From Adiantum capillus-veneris (Eukaryota > Streptophyta > Polypodiopsida > Polypodiales > Pteridaceae), in NCBI GenBank assembly GCA_014529385.2, contig CM043959.1, positions 91,615,529 through 91,679,528 of the forward strand: a DNA stretch of 64,000 bases, in the 5' to 3' direction. Shown here piece after piece: positions 44,699 through 58,507 of the stretch (position 1 is the first letter of the stretch; each line of letters begins with the position of its first letter). The notes below the pieces were generated by a model, which saw only the letters and a list, made by a program, of their open reading frames with translations, had not been told where the DNA came from and made no database searches. The translations under genes were made by a program, and so were the position numbers.

Positions 44699-46331
44699 CC
44701 TACCCAAGGAAGGGGGGAAGTCTTCATTCACGTCACCCTATTGAATTATTTTCCTCTCAAAATTCCTCCTGACCTCTCAATCTCCCAATCTTAGGGAATG
44801 TATATATAAAGCCTTATACTCACAAAAAAGAAAAAAAGTAAAGAGCAAGAGCAATTAGCAAATGAGTATGCACAATAAAAGTCATAACATTGACTAGACT
44901 TACACATTCACATCCGGTACACTGAAACAGAAACCTAGTTCATCAAACACCTTTGATCCTCATCACTCAAGTGATAGAGGGTAGGTACGATTAGTACGAT
45001 ACGAGTGTTTCAGTTTTAGAGTTTAGTGATTAGCAAAGTTCTTTTTTCCCACTAATGTGCCTCCTAGAGACAGTCTTTGTGTTTCCTCGTGTATATAAGA
45101 ATGTGTTGTTGTGGTTAGGATTTGGACCTTCATGGAATCTTTCTCTCATCCACATTTCAAATCAAGCGCGATCATCAAACAAACAGGTGTTTCTTGTCCA
45201 TTAGCATTGCCCCTTATCTTTTTTGCATCCATGTTGGTCTGCTTTAATTGTGATTGGTAGCATAATATTCACCACATTTGCTTAGTATCAAACATTAAAT
45301 TCAATGTAATTTTTTGTCATAATCACTTGTCTAGGTGTAAAAATCAGACAGTCCGACTAAGCTAGTTTGAGCAAGCTAGGTGTTAGAGATCTTCTCTTAA
45401 TACCATGGGGAATGACTTCCTAATGATCAATGGTTACTTAGGTTCTTAATCCGATTTAGGCAGCATTGTGTGCAATGTACTAGGGCTTTTTAGTGGGCTT
45501 AGTCCCTATTGACCTGTAGCTTAAGTATTATAAAGGGAGTTTACTAATGTGATGAGCTTGGGGAGGGTAACAGTGTTATATGACCCCCCAAAGCTACAAA
45601 ATTAAAATGATGAAATAAAAATCAAAGTGCCAAAATGTAAAATCTTAAACTGGAAGAGAAATCTCAGCTTGATCTGGTACTTCACTCACATGTATCGCCT
45701 ATGGTACTAGAGCCCTAGAGGTTCCCAGTGTGGGCGCTTTTCCTTGAAAAGCAAAAAACCCAAATCATACAAAATAAGCACACACATCAAAATTGAATCA
45801 CTGTGAAAAGACTTTGGGGGGTCAAAGAAAAGAAATAAGTCAGGCGATGATTTCATGAGAAATTCCTCTTATAGTGGCTTAACTACAAGGTCTTCTAGGT
45901 ATAGCCTCTAGTCAGCCCTCGAACATGAAATATTTGGCTCTCGCAATTAACCAACTTAATTGACCAGAGAAAATCAAGAAGCTTGCCCATGGTATTAATA
46001 GTTGACCTCTAGTGTCTTTCGACTATTAAATTAGCGACCCTAGGCTTGTTTAGTTTTTTACCTTTACAACTGTTTATGCATTTGATTATATTGCAATTTA
46101 ATGTTTATTGCTAACAAATGGTTTAAAATTTTGTTACCAATCAATTTGTTTGTCTACAACTGCATATGCCTTTTAATTGTATATGAGAATGCAATTACTG
46201 TGCCAATGTTGTTTGATTTTGCAGTGGCTGAAGAAGGCTAAGGACATTCATCTCAAATGCTCTTCCACCTCGATGAACGAGCTTCAACTCAATAGCTTCC
46301 GAGGACAAAATCTACATCAGGAAGGGGGGCA
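44699..46331 (+). other. 3' non-coding region of element H
   Basis: About 1.6 kb without credible coding. Ends in the purine tract GAAGGGGGGCA. The ORF at 46177-46488 crosses into the LTR and is not credible. Confidence 0.5.
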
Positions 46332-46932
46332 TGTTAACCCTCGTGGCTCATGGACACCCTTTCGCTTACGGCAGACACCGTATTATTTATTTGGTAGAGT
46401 CAGGTATCGGGCTTGTTGGTCCAATAGGAAAAGCGTAAGAGTGATCGTCGTTGAGGGGCGCACTCTAACTGGAACATTCAAGGGTTAGTTAGCTAAGGAT
46501 GGGCGCCCAAGTGTGAATGGGGCGAGCTCATATAAAAGTCAACTAAACCTAAAATTCACTCATTCTTTCATTTGTGCAGTTGAAGAGTGCTCTTGCTCCA
46601 TCTCCATCTCCATCTTCTTCTTCTTCACCTCCTTGTGTGTGTGTGTATGCATGAGAGAGAGAGAGAGAGAGTGTGTGTGTGTGTGTGTGTGTGTGCGATC
46701 GAGCATTACGAAGGCACGACGGTGGCAAAGCGGTTGAGCGCGGCATGGCGGTAGCTCCTTCTTCTTTGCGGTGAGTAATCCTCCACGAAGGCGAGCGTAG
46801 GGCGGTGAGTGACACACCCTTGCTCTCTTGAGCTTGCTAGATTAGTCTGGTTGTGTGCTTGGAGCCATTTGTGGCTTGCACACAGTGTATCGACAAGTCC
46901 CTTGCATTGACACGTGCAACAGACGCGCACAT
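46332..46932 (+). repeat. 3' LTR of element H
   Basis: Starts TGTTAACCCTCG right after the purine tract. It has TATAAAAG at 46531-46538 and ends around GACGCGCACA, where identity with 41292 stops. Length about 600. Confidence 0.7.
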
Positions 46933-47125
46933 GGCCACCACAGAGAATATGGTCTATAGTTGATCAATAAGATAACTATAGCACTCCTGATGGGCATTGG
47001 CCAGTGTGATTGGACGTGATCCGTAGTAGAGAGAGAAAGGGAGAGTGGCAATTTGAGAGAGAGAGAGGAAAAAAGGGAGACACTTTGTGTGCACATTGCT
47101 CATTGGTGAGTATCTGTAGGTTTAC

Positions 47126-47204
<79 letters not shown>

Positions 47205-48429
47205 TGAGCAAATTCATGCAGCTCTTTTGAAAAGGATGAGCACCTACAATGCTAACTCGCATTGTTCCGCTCCTTATCCTACTCACCATGCAACCCATCA
47301 CACACGAACTCCAATAATAGCACTAGTAAGTTTTCCACTGTCGTGTGTGATCAAGAGTTGATCTGTGGTGGTTGACGAGGAGGAGGTAACATCGTTGAAG
47401 GAAGCCTCAAACTCTGCATGCCCCATTCCAAGTGGTACTGATTAAGCAGTTACCTTCCTTAAGTATTCATGATCTGCCACAATCTATGGGATTGATTCCC
47501 ATGGACAATTCAAATGGTATCCAACAAATTGTTGGAACTAAGCACTTATTCAAACATTCTTTAATGGCTATCAAAATTATTTTAATGAAGCTGAAAAAAT
47601 CCATCATTTTGTAGTCTTCTATTAATTAATATCCTTCCCTTAGGGGAATACAAAGAAATTTCATGTGATTTCTTCTTCGTCATCTCTGGCTTCTTACCGC
47701 TTATATGTACGTGGTTCTACTAGTTTAAAATTCTCTTAATAACTGTACATAATCTTCTACCTTTAAATTTCTCTTATTCCATCACCTTATAGGCAATTGG
47801 TTGCATGCATTACAACTGCTAAATCATGATGCTCTTACTAACTATAATCAAGATCGTAATTAAACTACCCTTCATAAAATCTAGTTAAGCCATTAATCAA
47901 GGTGGTCTTGCTTAACTAAGCCACAAAACGACCAAATTAAGAAAGAAAAATAAACAGTCAATTTGATATAAAAAATTGTTGCCAACAGAAGTGCAAAAAT
48001 AAATAAACTTAGCTCTAGGGTATGATTTTTATCAAGATTCTCTTTGTGGAGGTGATGTCCATATCGCCAAGAACGTTTTGTTGGCTATGTTACCACTGCT
48101 ACATACGAATGTGTGGTTGCCTTGCAAAATACCCGAAACAACATACTGCTAATCATAAATGAAGGATTCCAATGTGTTATTATAAAGATTAGTGTTATTA
48201 TAAAGATTAGGAGGCCACAATAATGGACAAGATTGTGGAAACATTAGTGTTATTATAAAGATACAACTACTTTTTTTTCTAGGAAAAAAACACTTCTCCA
48301 AGTGGGGAGTAATGTCAGGCCTAGGGTAAGACCAGGCGGGCCAAGGGCCAGGACAGACATGCAGCACAGGGGGCCATATAATTAGCTAGGCAAGGCCTAT
48401 ATAGAGCACAATTGGGTGGAAAGTGAAAT
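46933..48429 (+). other. Unassigned stretch with a long TG run
   Basis: A GT/TG microsatellite lies at 47131-47201. TGTTATTATAAAGATTA-type 18 bp repeats occur three times at 48174-48262. No credible gene; the ORFs at 47134-47361 and 47432-47614 are repeat-derived or random. Confidence 0.5.
47131..47201 (+). repeat. (TG)n microsatellite
   Basis: About 71 bases of pure TG repeat. Confidence 0.97.
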
Positions 48430-49260
48430 GATTCAATCCCCTCAGTCTCACACTTATGAAAAATAGCTTCTAGCTATCTTACATGCCTTGTATACATGGA
48501 AGAATTACTTACGTGGGATGCCCTTCATCATTCGAATGGATCACAACGTATCAAGTGCGTCATGACACAAACCAAGCTTTCCAACAAGCAAATGAGGTGG
48601 GAAAATTTCCTTTTGCAATTTCATATTCAGATTGCTCACATTAGTGGAAACCACAATCAAGTAGCCGATGCACGCTCACATATTCCTTGATGTAATGAAT
48701 ATGCATAAAAATATTGTGCATTCTTCTATAGGTAAATCACCTTTTGATGTAATTGAAGGAAGGTCAAAGTTACCCCCCATTTTGAAAATGCATGGGAAGA
48801 TCTTTGTTGTTATTGATGAGTATAGTTGTGACTTATGCGATGTCTTCGCTAAGATCAAAGAAGCTATCTCTATCGCACAACAAAAGCACAAGGCTAGAAA
48901 TGACAAGCATAGAAGAACTTTTTAGTCCAAAGAGAATGAAGGTTCTCTTAAAATTTTCCAAAGCTCACTTAAGGCACACTATGGGAAAAAGTTGGCATGG
49001 AGAACTCACAGGTCATCAAATGCACTATGCAAAATTAACACTCAGGTATTATTGACCATTCCAAATTCTACAGCCAATTAATGAAACAGATGATCAACTT
49101 AATCTACCCTCTCATTGGACAATCCATAATGCATTCCATGTAAGTCTAATAAAGTGCTACAAGGGTGATCCACCACAAGAGCCAGTAGCAAAACATCCTC
49201 TAGAATTTGAAGGGGCTGAAGAGATATTGCAACTTGAGCATACCAGATGTCATTTTTTGT
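48430..49260 (+). pseudogene. pol: Element I: chromovirus fragment with integrase core deleted
   Basis: An RNase H end (FHIQIAHISGNHNQVADA, 48600-48690) is followed at once by the integrase C-terminal half (HSSIGKSPFDVIEGRSKLPP, GKIFVVIDEYS, IKEAISIAQQKHKARN and HYAKLTLRYY, then FHVSLIKCYKGDPPQEP). The whole zinc domain and catalytic core that separate these in element F are missing. Same family as C and F. Confidence 0.75.
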
Positions 49261-50999
49261 CTACTTAAATGAATTTCCTCTCGCTAGAATTGGCCATTCT
49301 AGTGAAAGAAAATGAAAATAGTAGAAGGGCGAATTATGTACGATGGATAGAGGAATGAGTTTGTGAACTCTATAGAGAGTTTCAAAATTTGAATGCATTC
49401 TTCACAAGTGCCAATAGAATTCAATAAGGATTCAATCAGAATCTTATGGGCAAAGAAAGGATATTAGCGAGTCCAAAACAGATCCCAAAAGTCTCTGAAA
49501 GTGAGAATGATAACCAAAAGGTGGGAATGGGAGCCAAGGTGCTATTATTCACACTCACCAACCTAAAGCTATGTGGAAATAAGGGATTTGGTCCACAAGC
49601 CTCCCATGCAAAAGAGAAGGTGAGAGGAGTAGCTCTAATATTTGGCAGAGTTTGTAATTACACTTTTCACTTAAAACATCTGGTTGAACTCAATCCGTAC
49701 TCTTATTAATCATCAACTCCCGAACTTGCAAGGTAGATTATTATTTTCACTTATTTGTAATAGACCATCTATTAGGTCTCTCTCAATAATTCAAAGCAAT
49801 TTTCCATGTGTTAAACTATTTTATGTCAGGAGGTCGTGTGGACCTATTGAAGTTTGACATAGTTTTTCTAGTACAATATTGATCATTGTTCTCATCTCGA
49901 CTTGATCTTCTTGATTTACCTACCCAAATTCTAGTCATATTTTCTACCAACCAATTGGATTATGTCTGATAATTTTATTAATGCAATTACACCTTGATAT
50001 GTACACCTTAGCATCACACTTACTAGTATCAAGATGAGTATCATTTAAAACATCTAACTATGCTAATGGTATTTTGGACTACCTTGGCATGTACACCTCA
50101 ACCCACTTACTTGTACCAAGATGATTTATCATGTAAAACATCTACCTATGCTAATGGTATAGAGGACTACCTACTAATTCCCCAAATACCTTGAAATTTC
50201 AAATAGAGTCGGCATATTGTACTATCGTTTGGTCTAGCTACTAGTATTCTATCCATGTTGTACACTATCCTAGACATATTGTCTTCCCATAATTAGACAA
50301 CACCACATCCCCCATGCCAAGGAAGCACGCAACAAAAAACAAAACCTAGGTTTAGTTTAATCCCACATAGAAAATTGAGATTTACCTCTAAAGTTTAGAT
50401 GTGAAGGTGAGAAAACCTACAAAATCTAGGGAAATTGAGTGTAAAAACTTTCAAATCTAGCTAACTAACCCCTAATATTCCTCATATGTAGGTTTTCCAA
50501 GTTTTGAAAAAACCTTTTTGTTGAGCATTGTTGCAAGGGCATGTATTATTTGTACTTATGCTCCCATGCTACCACCTAGAGTTACTTCTCATCAATATTT
50601 TCTCGAGCATTGTTGCAAGTTTATGTATTATTTGCACTTTTTTTTCCATACTCAGAACTGTGAGTTGAGAGAATTTATATTAACTCTTTGTTTGCTAGGG
50701 TTCCAACAAGGGCTTGTACACAAACAAAGAGGAAACCAAAATAGAGGTACTAAGAATACCCTCTTGAGTGTTTTAAGCAACTCAATGCATGATTTCATTC
50801 TTCATCCTTGATTGTTGTCCCTCTCCTTGCTCTTGCACCATGGTTGATCTCAATGCTCATACCCACAATACCATCAAATTGAGCCACAACCAGTATGAGA
50901 CTTCCAGACCTATTCAGGTAGTAGAATCTAGTGATTTGGGTTCACATCAAAATTGTCTGGCTTTGGAATCCACGCCCTCCCAAAATCATAAAGAAAGTA
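49261..50999 (+). other. Unassigned stretch with a 100 bp duplication
   Basis: A segment at 49992-50091 is repeated with divergence at 50092-50191 (both begin CCTTG and contain AAAACATCTA, TATGCTAATGGTAT). A shorter repeat, GAGCATTGTTGCAAG, lies at about 50522 and 50607. ORFs at 49446-49709, 50518-50811 and 50789-51052 are not recognised. Confidence 0.4.
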
Positions 51000-52560
51000 A
51001 TCTTCCATGTCTTCCGTATCCATTTGCGAACTTTAGCGTCCAGCCCTCATGAAGTAGGGCACTTGCTAAACAGATGAAGGGGAGCCTCAAAAGCGATCTA
51101 TAGCTAGATCAAGTGTCAATGAAAATCCCTCTGACATGAACCTTAATTCAAGTAGCCATGGCTCCCCAAAACACCTTCTCGATGAACACCTTCATGTATT
51201 TAGGCCATTTAGTCTCCCAAATGGCATTAACACTCTTTAGCCAACGCTCTTCCGACCAATTTTTCTTTCAAATTCTAGTGAGTGGGGCAAACCAATCCAC
51301 ATTGTATACTAGCTCATTATAGATAACTTGGATCTTGGGGAGCCGGAATACTCTCTTTTGGCCAGTGCCAAGCTCTCCAATCTATTTTTGATCCAAAGAT
51401 AGGTGAAGGTGAGAATGACAGCACTTCTAAGAGGCTACTGAGATCAAAAGCCTTTCATACAAATGAAAATTATGTTGCATCACTATGAGCTCCACATCCT
51501 TCTAGTAGAAGTTTTTGTCATCCCAAAGCTGAAATAGTTTAGAAATTCCTTTGTTGCCACACCTGACGTGCAAATTCCCTCCAAAAGGGTTCAAGGAGCC
51601 CCTTCCAATTTTGGAGAGACAAGGGGACCAATTGAGAGAGGAGCCCCTGAAGTATCTAAAATTCTCCCCTTATTTCAAGGTTGAATATGCTTTGTTACAC
51701 TTCCATGCAAGTTCCCTTATGCAATTTTCAAGCTTCACGAATGTCCAGGCTCCAAAATCTTGTCCATTCTTGTGGCCTCCTTCCTTGTGCCCCCTTTCAA
51801 GGCAAGATTTGATTTATTTATCATATCCCACGCCATGATAGCCAATTCTTGTTTTGGGTCCGTCAATGAGACAACTAGTTTGGCACACAAGGCTTTTTCA
51901 TGAGCCATGGGGTCAATTATCCCAATGCCACCCCCCATTGGCAAGAGGTTGTGGCTTTAGTGTTACTTTTCTATAAGACCATTTGATAGGCTTCAAAAAT
52001 TATGTCCAATTGGATTTGCTAAGTTTTAGAAGCGGAAATACAAATGAAATGTAAGGGATCATGAAAACATTAATCACAGTGACTCTACTATGGAAGGGGA
52101 GGAGCATAAAACCCCATCTTTTCATTTTAATATTGATCCTATTCAGGATCCACTCAAATCTTTACTTATCCGTAATGCCCACCCCAATTGAAGCACCTAA
52201 GTGCTTGAACACAATGCCCTTGCCAATAACTTCCCCTGACCATTCCGCAGGGTCGAAGGAGTCACTTTCTGAGAGAGAGATCAATCTTGATTTCTCAATA
52301 CTGCACATTGAACCAAAAGTAATAGCAAATAGTTGGAAAATCTTGAGGGCTCTTCTTACATTTTTGACTTGTCTTTAAGGAAGAGCAAAGAGTCATTTGC
52401 AAAAACAACTTTGCAAGTAATTGTTTACCTCCAGAATGTGACAGACCTTGGATTTCCCCTTTTGTCGCACTATCCTCGAGCAAGGTTACCAAAGGGTGAG
52501 AGCCAATTGCAAAGAGCATCAGGGAAAGAGGGAAACATTGCTTGATCAAATGCTTGACCC
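51000..52560 (-). pseudogene. Element J: LINE (L1-like) reverse transcriptase relic
   Basis: On the minus strand, broken frames give a PLSLMLFAIGSHPL block, VVFANDSLLFL (the YADD position reads FAND), then GFMLLPFHSRVTVINVFMIP and GGGIGIIDPMAHEKALCAKL, and towards 51200 a WLKSVNAIWETKWPKYMKVF zinc-domain-like stretch. This order fits the C-terminal half of plant L1-type ORF2. It is full of stops; no poly-A tail or target duplication was found. Confidence 0.6.
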
Positions 52561-54980
52561 ATTAAAAAAATATCTTCTTTTCAATATATATTAAAAAACA
52601 ATCACTAAGAAAGCAATCAAATCTACACAATATGAGATTTTCTATGCACTCTAGTCAATCCACATATCAAACACATATGTTGTGCACAAACATACACATT
52701 GCAATGCACTCTCTACATGGCATTATGCATACAACAATGCTATGAGTTTGTCAATGCAATAATAAATATAATGCTTAGTTATACATCCTCTTCGATTTGC
52801 AAACAATAAGACACATCTATTTTCAAATGCTACAAAGAATAATCAATTTCTACAGTGAAATGATAAGCAATATCTATGATTGGTCATCTCATGCACTAAC
52901 AAACTTTCATAATACATAATGCACTCCCTGTATAAACCAATTCATAAGACAAGGCAACGAAATCTTCAATACAATTACACAATTGAGGACTACTTGCACC
53001 CAATCAAGGATTATAGCCCCCTTATGCATCCACATCAATATATAAAGCTATTTTCACCCAATTAAGGATTATAGCTCTCATATTCTGCAGTGACAATGTA
53101 TATTAGCTCAAATCTATGATGGTGTAAAATGCAAGACTTCAAGGATCTTTATATACCCAGTATAGTAGTACAGGGTATCCGACCCTTAACTATTGACTCG
53201 TCATTTATATATGCTTCTTCTAAACCCAACTTCAATCCTTTTATGGACCAATGCCTTCGTTGCAATGAGCACAAATCTCCAAAATCTCAATTGTTTTGGC
53301 TTCATACCTTTATGTTTGGTGAAGGATTTCGATATTTTTAGAAGTGGCTACCGTATTAAGAATCATGCTCGGCCCAAAAAAAGGACCCGTGACTCTGTAA
53401 CCTTAGGTCAATTCACATGGAGATGATTGTACCCGACGCTCGGATACACTCCCTAGGGATTTGCCTAGTCAAAATGTTAAAGTTAGAAGAGGTTTTACTA
53501 TATATAATTACACCCTCTAGGCTCTTTTATTTTCTCGACGGGCCCATTGGGAAAATAAAAAATCCTAACGGGCTTGCAGGGAAAATACTTAAACCCGGCG
53601 GGCTGACCCACTCTATTGGTTTTTGCACGTCGTCATCAAGATCAAGTTAACAGTTAACGTGATTAGGTCTTTTTCATGTGTATTTACTTGTGTTATTCAC
53701 GTAATCACGTTGGAGAGGGAGAATGGGGGAACACACCCGACACACAAATAGACTACCTCCCTATAGCCCACGGCATACACAAGACCCCAATCCACTAGAG
53801 CTCACCTTCGAAACTCTCGACACATGCTAGCAGGCCACCACCCTCACACACACAAATACACAAATGCACACATCACAGCTAACCACATGCATTTCACTGC
53901 TTGCTTCAAGCCACACACCACTATCGCACATGAAACCACACTCTCACTTTCATTTCGCACACAAAAAGGTGTGCGAGGGGCACATACATCCACAACGGTA
54001 CCGCACACACAAGAAAAAGAAGCAGAGGAACAAGATAGGGGAGAAACAACGCAAGAGAAATACCATGTAAACTTCATCAATGCTCAAAACACCATGTACA
54101 AATCACTTACAGCAAACAATGCACCCACATGGTCGTCGTGCAAGAAAACACACTCTCGGGGCTTTGCAAGCACACACCTCTGCACAAGAAGCCCACCCAA
54201 GAACTCACCCACACACTCTATGGCTCTCTACAGGCTCCCAAAATACCTCTTGGGAAAAATACTCCATGCACAAAGCCTAATGGCAAAAAGCATTAAAAAT
54301 GACTAAAATTTGACTTTTATAGGGGGTATTCTCTCATTTTTTGTATCCTGGATTTGATTGGTCCATTTTGCATCTCCATTTGGTAGCTTTGGGAGGGGTA
54401 GCCGCTTGTTTCATCTACTCTCTTGAAGGGGGGTGCACTAGCGACAACGCTAGTTCCCCTATACATTTTTTATTTTTTTATTTTTTATTTTACTCTCCCT
54501 TTTTTACCTTGGAACTTACCACTTGACTTTACCTGGACTGTGTCTTGGACTTGCTTGTCCGCCCTCTTTGAATGGCCCTTAGCTTGCCCACTTGGAGCTT
54601 GGATTTCCCATCTCCTATCCTTTGTACCCTTCGGCGCACTCTCACACTCAAGCCCCTTACTCCTCTCACAAGACCCTCCCCTTTTCACATGACGGCTCTC
54701 TTGGTCACTTTGGGTTCCCTCTCTCTCACTCTCTCTCTACCCCTTACACATGAACACTTGGGGGCACTAGCAAGGTTGCTCCCCTCTTCTATGCTTTCAA
54801 AAGCTTTGAGCCCCCACGTATGTAGGAACAGTCACGCAAGGCACCCTGCCACATCATCATCATGAGGCTTTCACCACCGACCACCATGTTGGGCCACCCA
54901 GCGCCATCAACTCCGCCAAAAATTCCCAACTCGCCGCCCGCTGGGCCACCCAACTGCGTACGCACGCAGGCGCCATATCC
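52561..54980 (+). other. Unassigned stretch between J and K
   Basis: AT- and CA-rich sequence, with CACACA-rich frames at 53824-54306. No credible gene or RNA seen. Confidence 0.4.
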
Positions 54981-56743
54981 ATGTTGCATCCAAGTTCTAA
55001 GAGAGCTCCCTCTCTTCAACTATACCCCCAATTGGTCAGGCTTCCAGCTATATACGCCACCCTTTGGACTCAAAATGTGACCCAAGGTTTTTGGGTTGAA
55101 GCACTTTATACGGCGGTTTACTTGATCAATAGATCTCTACATGCTTCTTTACAGTTTAGTGTACCTGAGGAATTATGGTCAGGACATAAATTGTATTATG
55201 ACAAGCTCAGGACGTTTGGCTATGAGGCTTACACACATATGCCTAAAGAGCTTTGTGGTAAGCTTGATCCCAAATCTAGGAAATACATCTTTATAGGCTA
55301 TGGACAACATGGTCAGTTTGGCTATCGTTTATGGGATCTTGAGAGTCGATCAGTTATCCGTAGCAGTGATGTAGTCTGCTCCGGGTGTCTTTAGTTGTCC
55401 ATACAACTAAATTTTTGAGAACTACAAATCTCGCTTAGTGGCCAAAGGTTCAAGCAAGAATATGATATAGATTCTCAAGAAATATTTTCTCTAGTGGTCA
55501 AGATGAAGACAATGAGAATGTTTCTTGGTTTGGTTTCCAATGAAGATTTGGATCTTGAGAAAATGGATGTCATTACAGCTTTCTTACAGCAACCTGAAGG
55601 GTTTGTGTTAAAGGGAAAGGAACATTTAGTTTGTAAGCTTTTGAATAGTCTCTATGGCTTGAAGCAATCATCTAGACAATGGTATCAAAATTTTGATGCA
55701 TTTATGCGTTCCCAAGGCTATAAGCGCAGTACTGAGGATCCATGTCTTTATGTGAAAAGACAACCCAATGGACAACTAATTATGTGGATGACATGCTCAT
55801 TGTTGATCATTCAAAGAAGGACATTGCTGACCTCAAAATGCAGCCGAAGAGTCAGTTTGACATGAAAGATTTTGGAAATGCAAATCACATTTTGGGTATG
55901 CACATTACTTGAGACCGTAAGAAGAGATTGTTATACTTATCTCAAAAGGACTATGTGCATAAAGTTCTTGAGTGTTTAAGACTGCAGAAGGGGAAGGCAT
56001 TGAGTATCCCATTGCTTTCATATTTGAAACTTAGCAAGAACGATTGTCCCAAATCTGCTGAGGAAAAAGTTGCGATGGCTAAGGTTCCTTATGCTTCAGC
56101 TTGTGGAATCTCATGTATGCCATGGTGACTACAAGACTTGACATTGCACATGCAGCGGGAGTTGTCACAGATTTATGTCTAGCCCTGGTAAAAAGCATTC
56201 TGATGGTGTCAAGTTGATTCTCAGATACTTGAGTGGCACAACGGATAGACAATTATTCTATGGTCATGGAGATCTATCCATCAAGGGATATGTGGATAGT
56301 GATAATGCATGCCGCCGTGTTGATACACGTAGATCAACAACAGGTTGGATCTACATATTTGCTGGTTTTTCTATCTCGTGGAGATCCATTCTTCAAGATT
56401 GTACATCGATTTTTGCACTACACAAGTTTAGTATGTTGCTTTGAGTGAAGCATGCAAGGAAGCTATCTGACTTGCTCACCTAGTGGGAGATCTTGGATTG
56501 GAGCACAAATTGCCAGGTCTTCATTGTGACAACCAGAGTGCTATTTCTTTGGCCAAGAATCCGGTGTTTCATTCAAGAACAAAACACATTGATGTGCGGT
56601 ATCACTTCACTCAGGAGTGCTTGGCAAACAAAAAGCTTGTCTTGGTGAAGAGTCAGATGTCAGAGAACACAGTAGATGCACTCACAAAAAGTCTCTCCAG
56701 CCATCAATTTCAGCATTGTTGTGAGTTGATGGGCATTGGATGA
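54981..56743 (+). pseudogene. pol: Element K: Ty1/copia relic, integrase end to RNase H
   Basis: From about 55075: QGFWVEALYTAVYLINRSL, the end of the integrase. YKSRLVAKGSS near 55435 opens the reverse transcriptase after a deletion; then KMDVITAFLQ, YGLKQSSRQWYQNF, YVDDMLIV (reached by a frameshift at about 55770; TAT at 55781) and QKDYVHKVLECL. RNase H ends with HCDNQSAISLAKNPVFHSRTKH and VDALTKSL. Many shifts. Like element D, it lacks the segment just before K-x-RLVAKG. Confidence 0.85.
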
Positions 56744-56805
56744 GATGTAGTCTTCCTCACTCGTTCTTTCTTTTGACCTCCTGTATTGGCCATCAAGTGG
56801 GAGAT

Positions 56806-57050
56806 TGCTGGGTTTGTTGGCCTATGTTCGGCTGACAGTCACTAACTCACTTACAGTTTCTTTTATCCAAATGTATAGATGATACATTACAAACCATACA
56901 CACTCTCTCGATATAGTGTGTGTTGTGTAGGAGGACAAGGCTCATCTGTGTCTGCGTACTCTCGCACTCTCTTCCCGCTCCTGGACTCGATCCAACACTC
57001 GTCAACCTCTTTTCCTCCCCAGATATGTGTAGTTGCACACTAATTTTCCT
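56806..57050 (+). repeat. Probable 3' LTR of element K
   Basis: Follows the purine tract AAGTGGGAGAT and starts TGCTGGGTTTG. It has TATAGTGTGTG near 56915; the right end was not determined. Confidence 0.5.
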
Positions 57051-57914
57051 TGCTAGTGCTTGCCATTTATTTTTCTTAACGCTTCTCCCTTATTAACAGC
57101 TCATGGACAGTGCTCATCGGCGGATCCTCCAATCATTACTCTGCTACCTCCAAAAGCCAATGCTCCCCTTTTACAACTCAACCAACTGCCCTTGTCAACT
57201 TTTGTAGCTACTCATACACCTCCTGCTCATGCTGCTCAGTCTTTGGTGGTTGCACAAAACCTCTTGGTCACCCTCGTCTTGACACCACGCTCTACCGCAG
57301 CAATGTTGTTGCATCTCCTTGGAGCTACACATTAACCAACTACCGCGGACATCATATTTTGCATTGAATTGGTCATGAGGGATGACATTGTTTTTGTTTG
57401 TCTCTGCAAATCATTCCGAAATGCTTGCCTCATCACCAAGAGCCTGATAGCATGAGTAGAAAAATGTGATAACGGGCCTGTGAAGGGAATGAGTTTCATG
57501 ATTCGACTCCAGATCGGGCCAACTGATCATCGATTGAAATCTGATATCTTCTATTTCAGTAGCACTAGAACAGACCTCTGCCATGGGTTGATCGCATGAA
57601 ATATTTGATCTTTGATTGAGAGTTCTCATCACATCGGCAAGCATCCGAAGTACCCTACAGCTTGATGATTTGGGAACAGAAGATCGCACAGAGTGATTTT
57701 TTATTTTATTCACTTGGTAGCTTTTCACGACACAATTTTTTTTCAATCTTTTCATGGCAAATATGCTTTATTTTTATTTTTTAAAATTTAAATCTAATGC
57801 CACGTGGTGGCTTACGAGATACTACAAAAAGAGCCTTGGGCTCACCAAGTTAAGATTTATTTTTATTTTTTTTAAATCCTAGCGGAGATTCTTTCTCGTT
57901 GAATTGGAGACGGG

Positions 57915-57981
<67 letters not shown>

Positions 57982-58507
57982 ATCCTCACAGGCTTGTGAT
58001 TCCAAAAAAAGAGAAGGAAAGATCGATTGCATTCTCATCATGATTATTAGCATTTATCTTCAACAACCAAAGTTGTGGCTATAGAAGCTCTAGGAGGGGA
58101 TTCTCACCTTTCCCACCGGCCTGGACCCCAATGGTGATACGCTTTCAACTCAAGACGGTTCTGGGGAAGAAACTTCATCATCCTAGGGATACTACACTCA
58201 ACACGGGCGGAGAGAAAGAAATGAGCCAATGAAGCCTATGCAAATACTCAAGCCCCGAGAAAGTTTTGAGGCCATCTTCTTTTGGCATTCGTACCCTGAC
58301 TGAGGAGATTCTACACAAGGTGATCATGTTCAATCAAAACAAGGATATGGATGGGTACGTCCTCAGTTAGCAATATAGAGTTTAGATTCCTATTGTGCTC
58401 ATGGTGATCTACTTTATGGGGTCCTCAAGGCTTATGGGAGTGGGCGACAACGGTGACATAATAGAAATGCGATTAGCCATTTCATAGATATAGGCAAAGG
58501 GGTCTAT
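57051..58507 (+). other. Unassigned stretch with CT microsatellite
   Basis: Overlapping proline/leucine-rich frames at 57060-57367 are not recognised. A CT run lies at 57917-57979. From about 58080 the sequence may be the decayed start of gag relic L. Confidence 0.4.
57917..57979 (+). repeat. (CT)n microsatellite
   Basis: About 62 bases of pure CT repeat. Confidence 0.97.

Larger units (their letters stand above)
40966..46932 (+). mobile_element. Element H: non-autonomous LTR element with protease-like and WVPK-repeat ORFs
   Basis: Direct repeats 40966-41292 and about 46590-46932 flank an internal region with a zinc-knuckle gag remnant, a protease-like ORF and ORFs with WVPK repeats, but no reverse transcriptase, RNase H or integrase. 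A purine tract (GAAGGGGGGCA) lies before 46332. The non-coding part from 44699 to 46331 is long. It presumably depended on another element for transposition. Confidence 0.65.

Noticed and set aside
47134-47361. Cysteine/valine-repeat ORF
   Set aside because: Translation of the TG microsatellite.
49446-49709. 87-codon ORF as a gene
   Set aside because: No recognisable domain and no regulatory context; left as unassigned.
56175-56448. Two overlapping frames as separate genes
   Set aside because: They are frameshifted pieces of the copia RNase H of element K.
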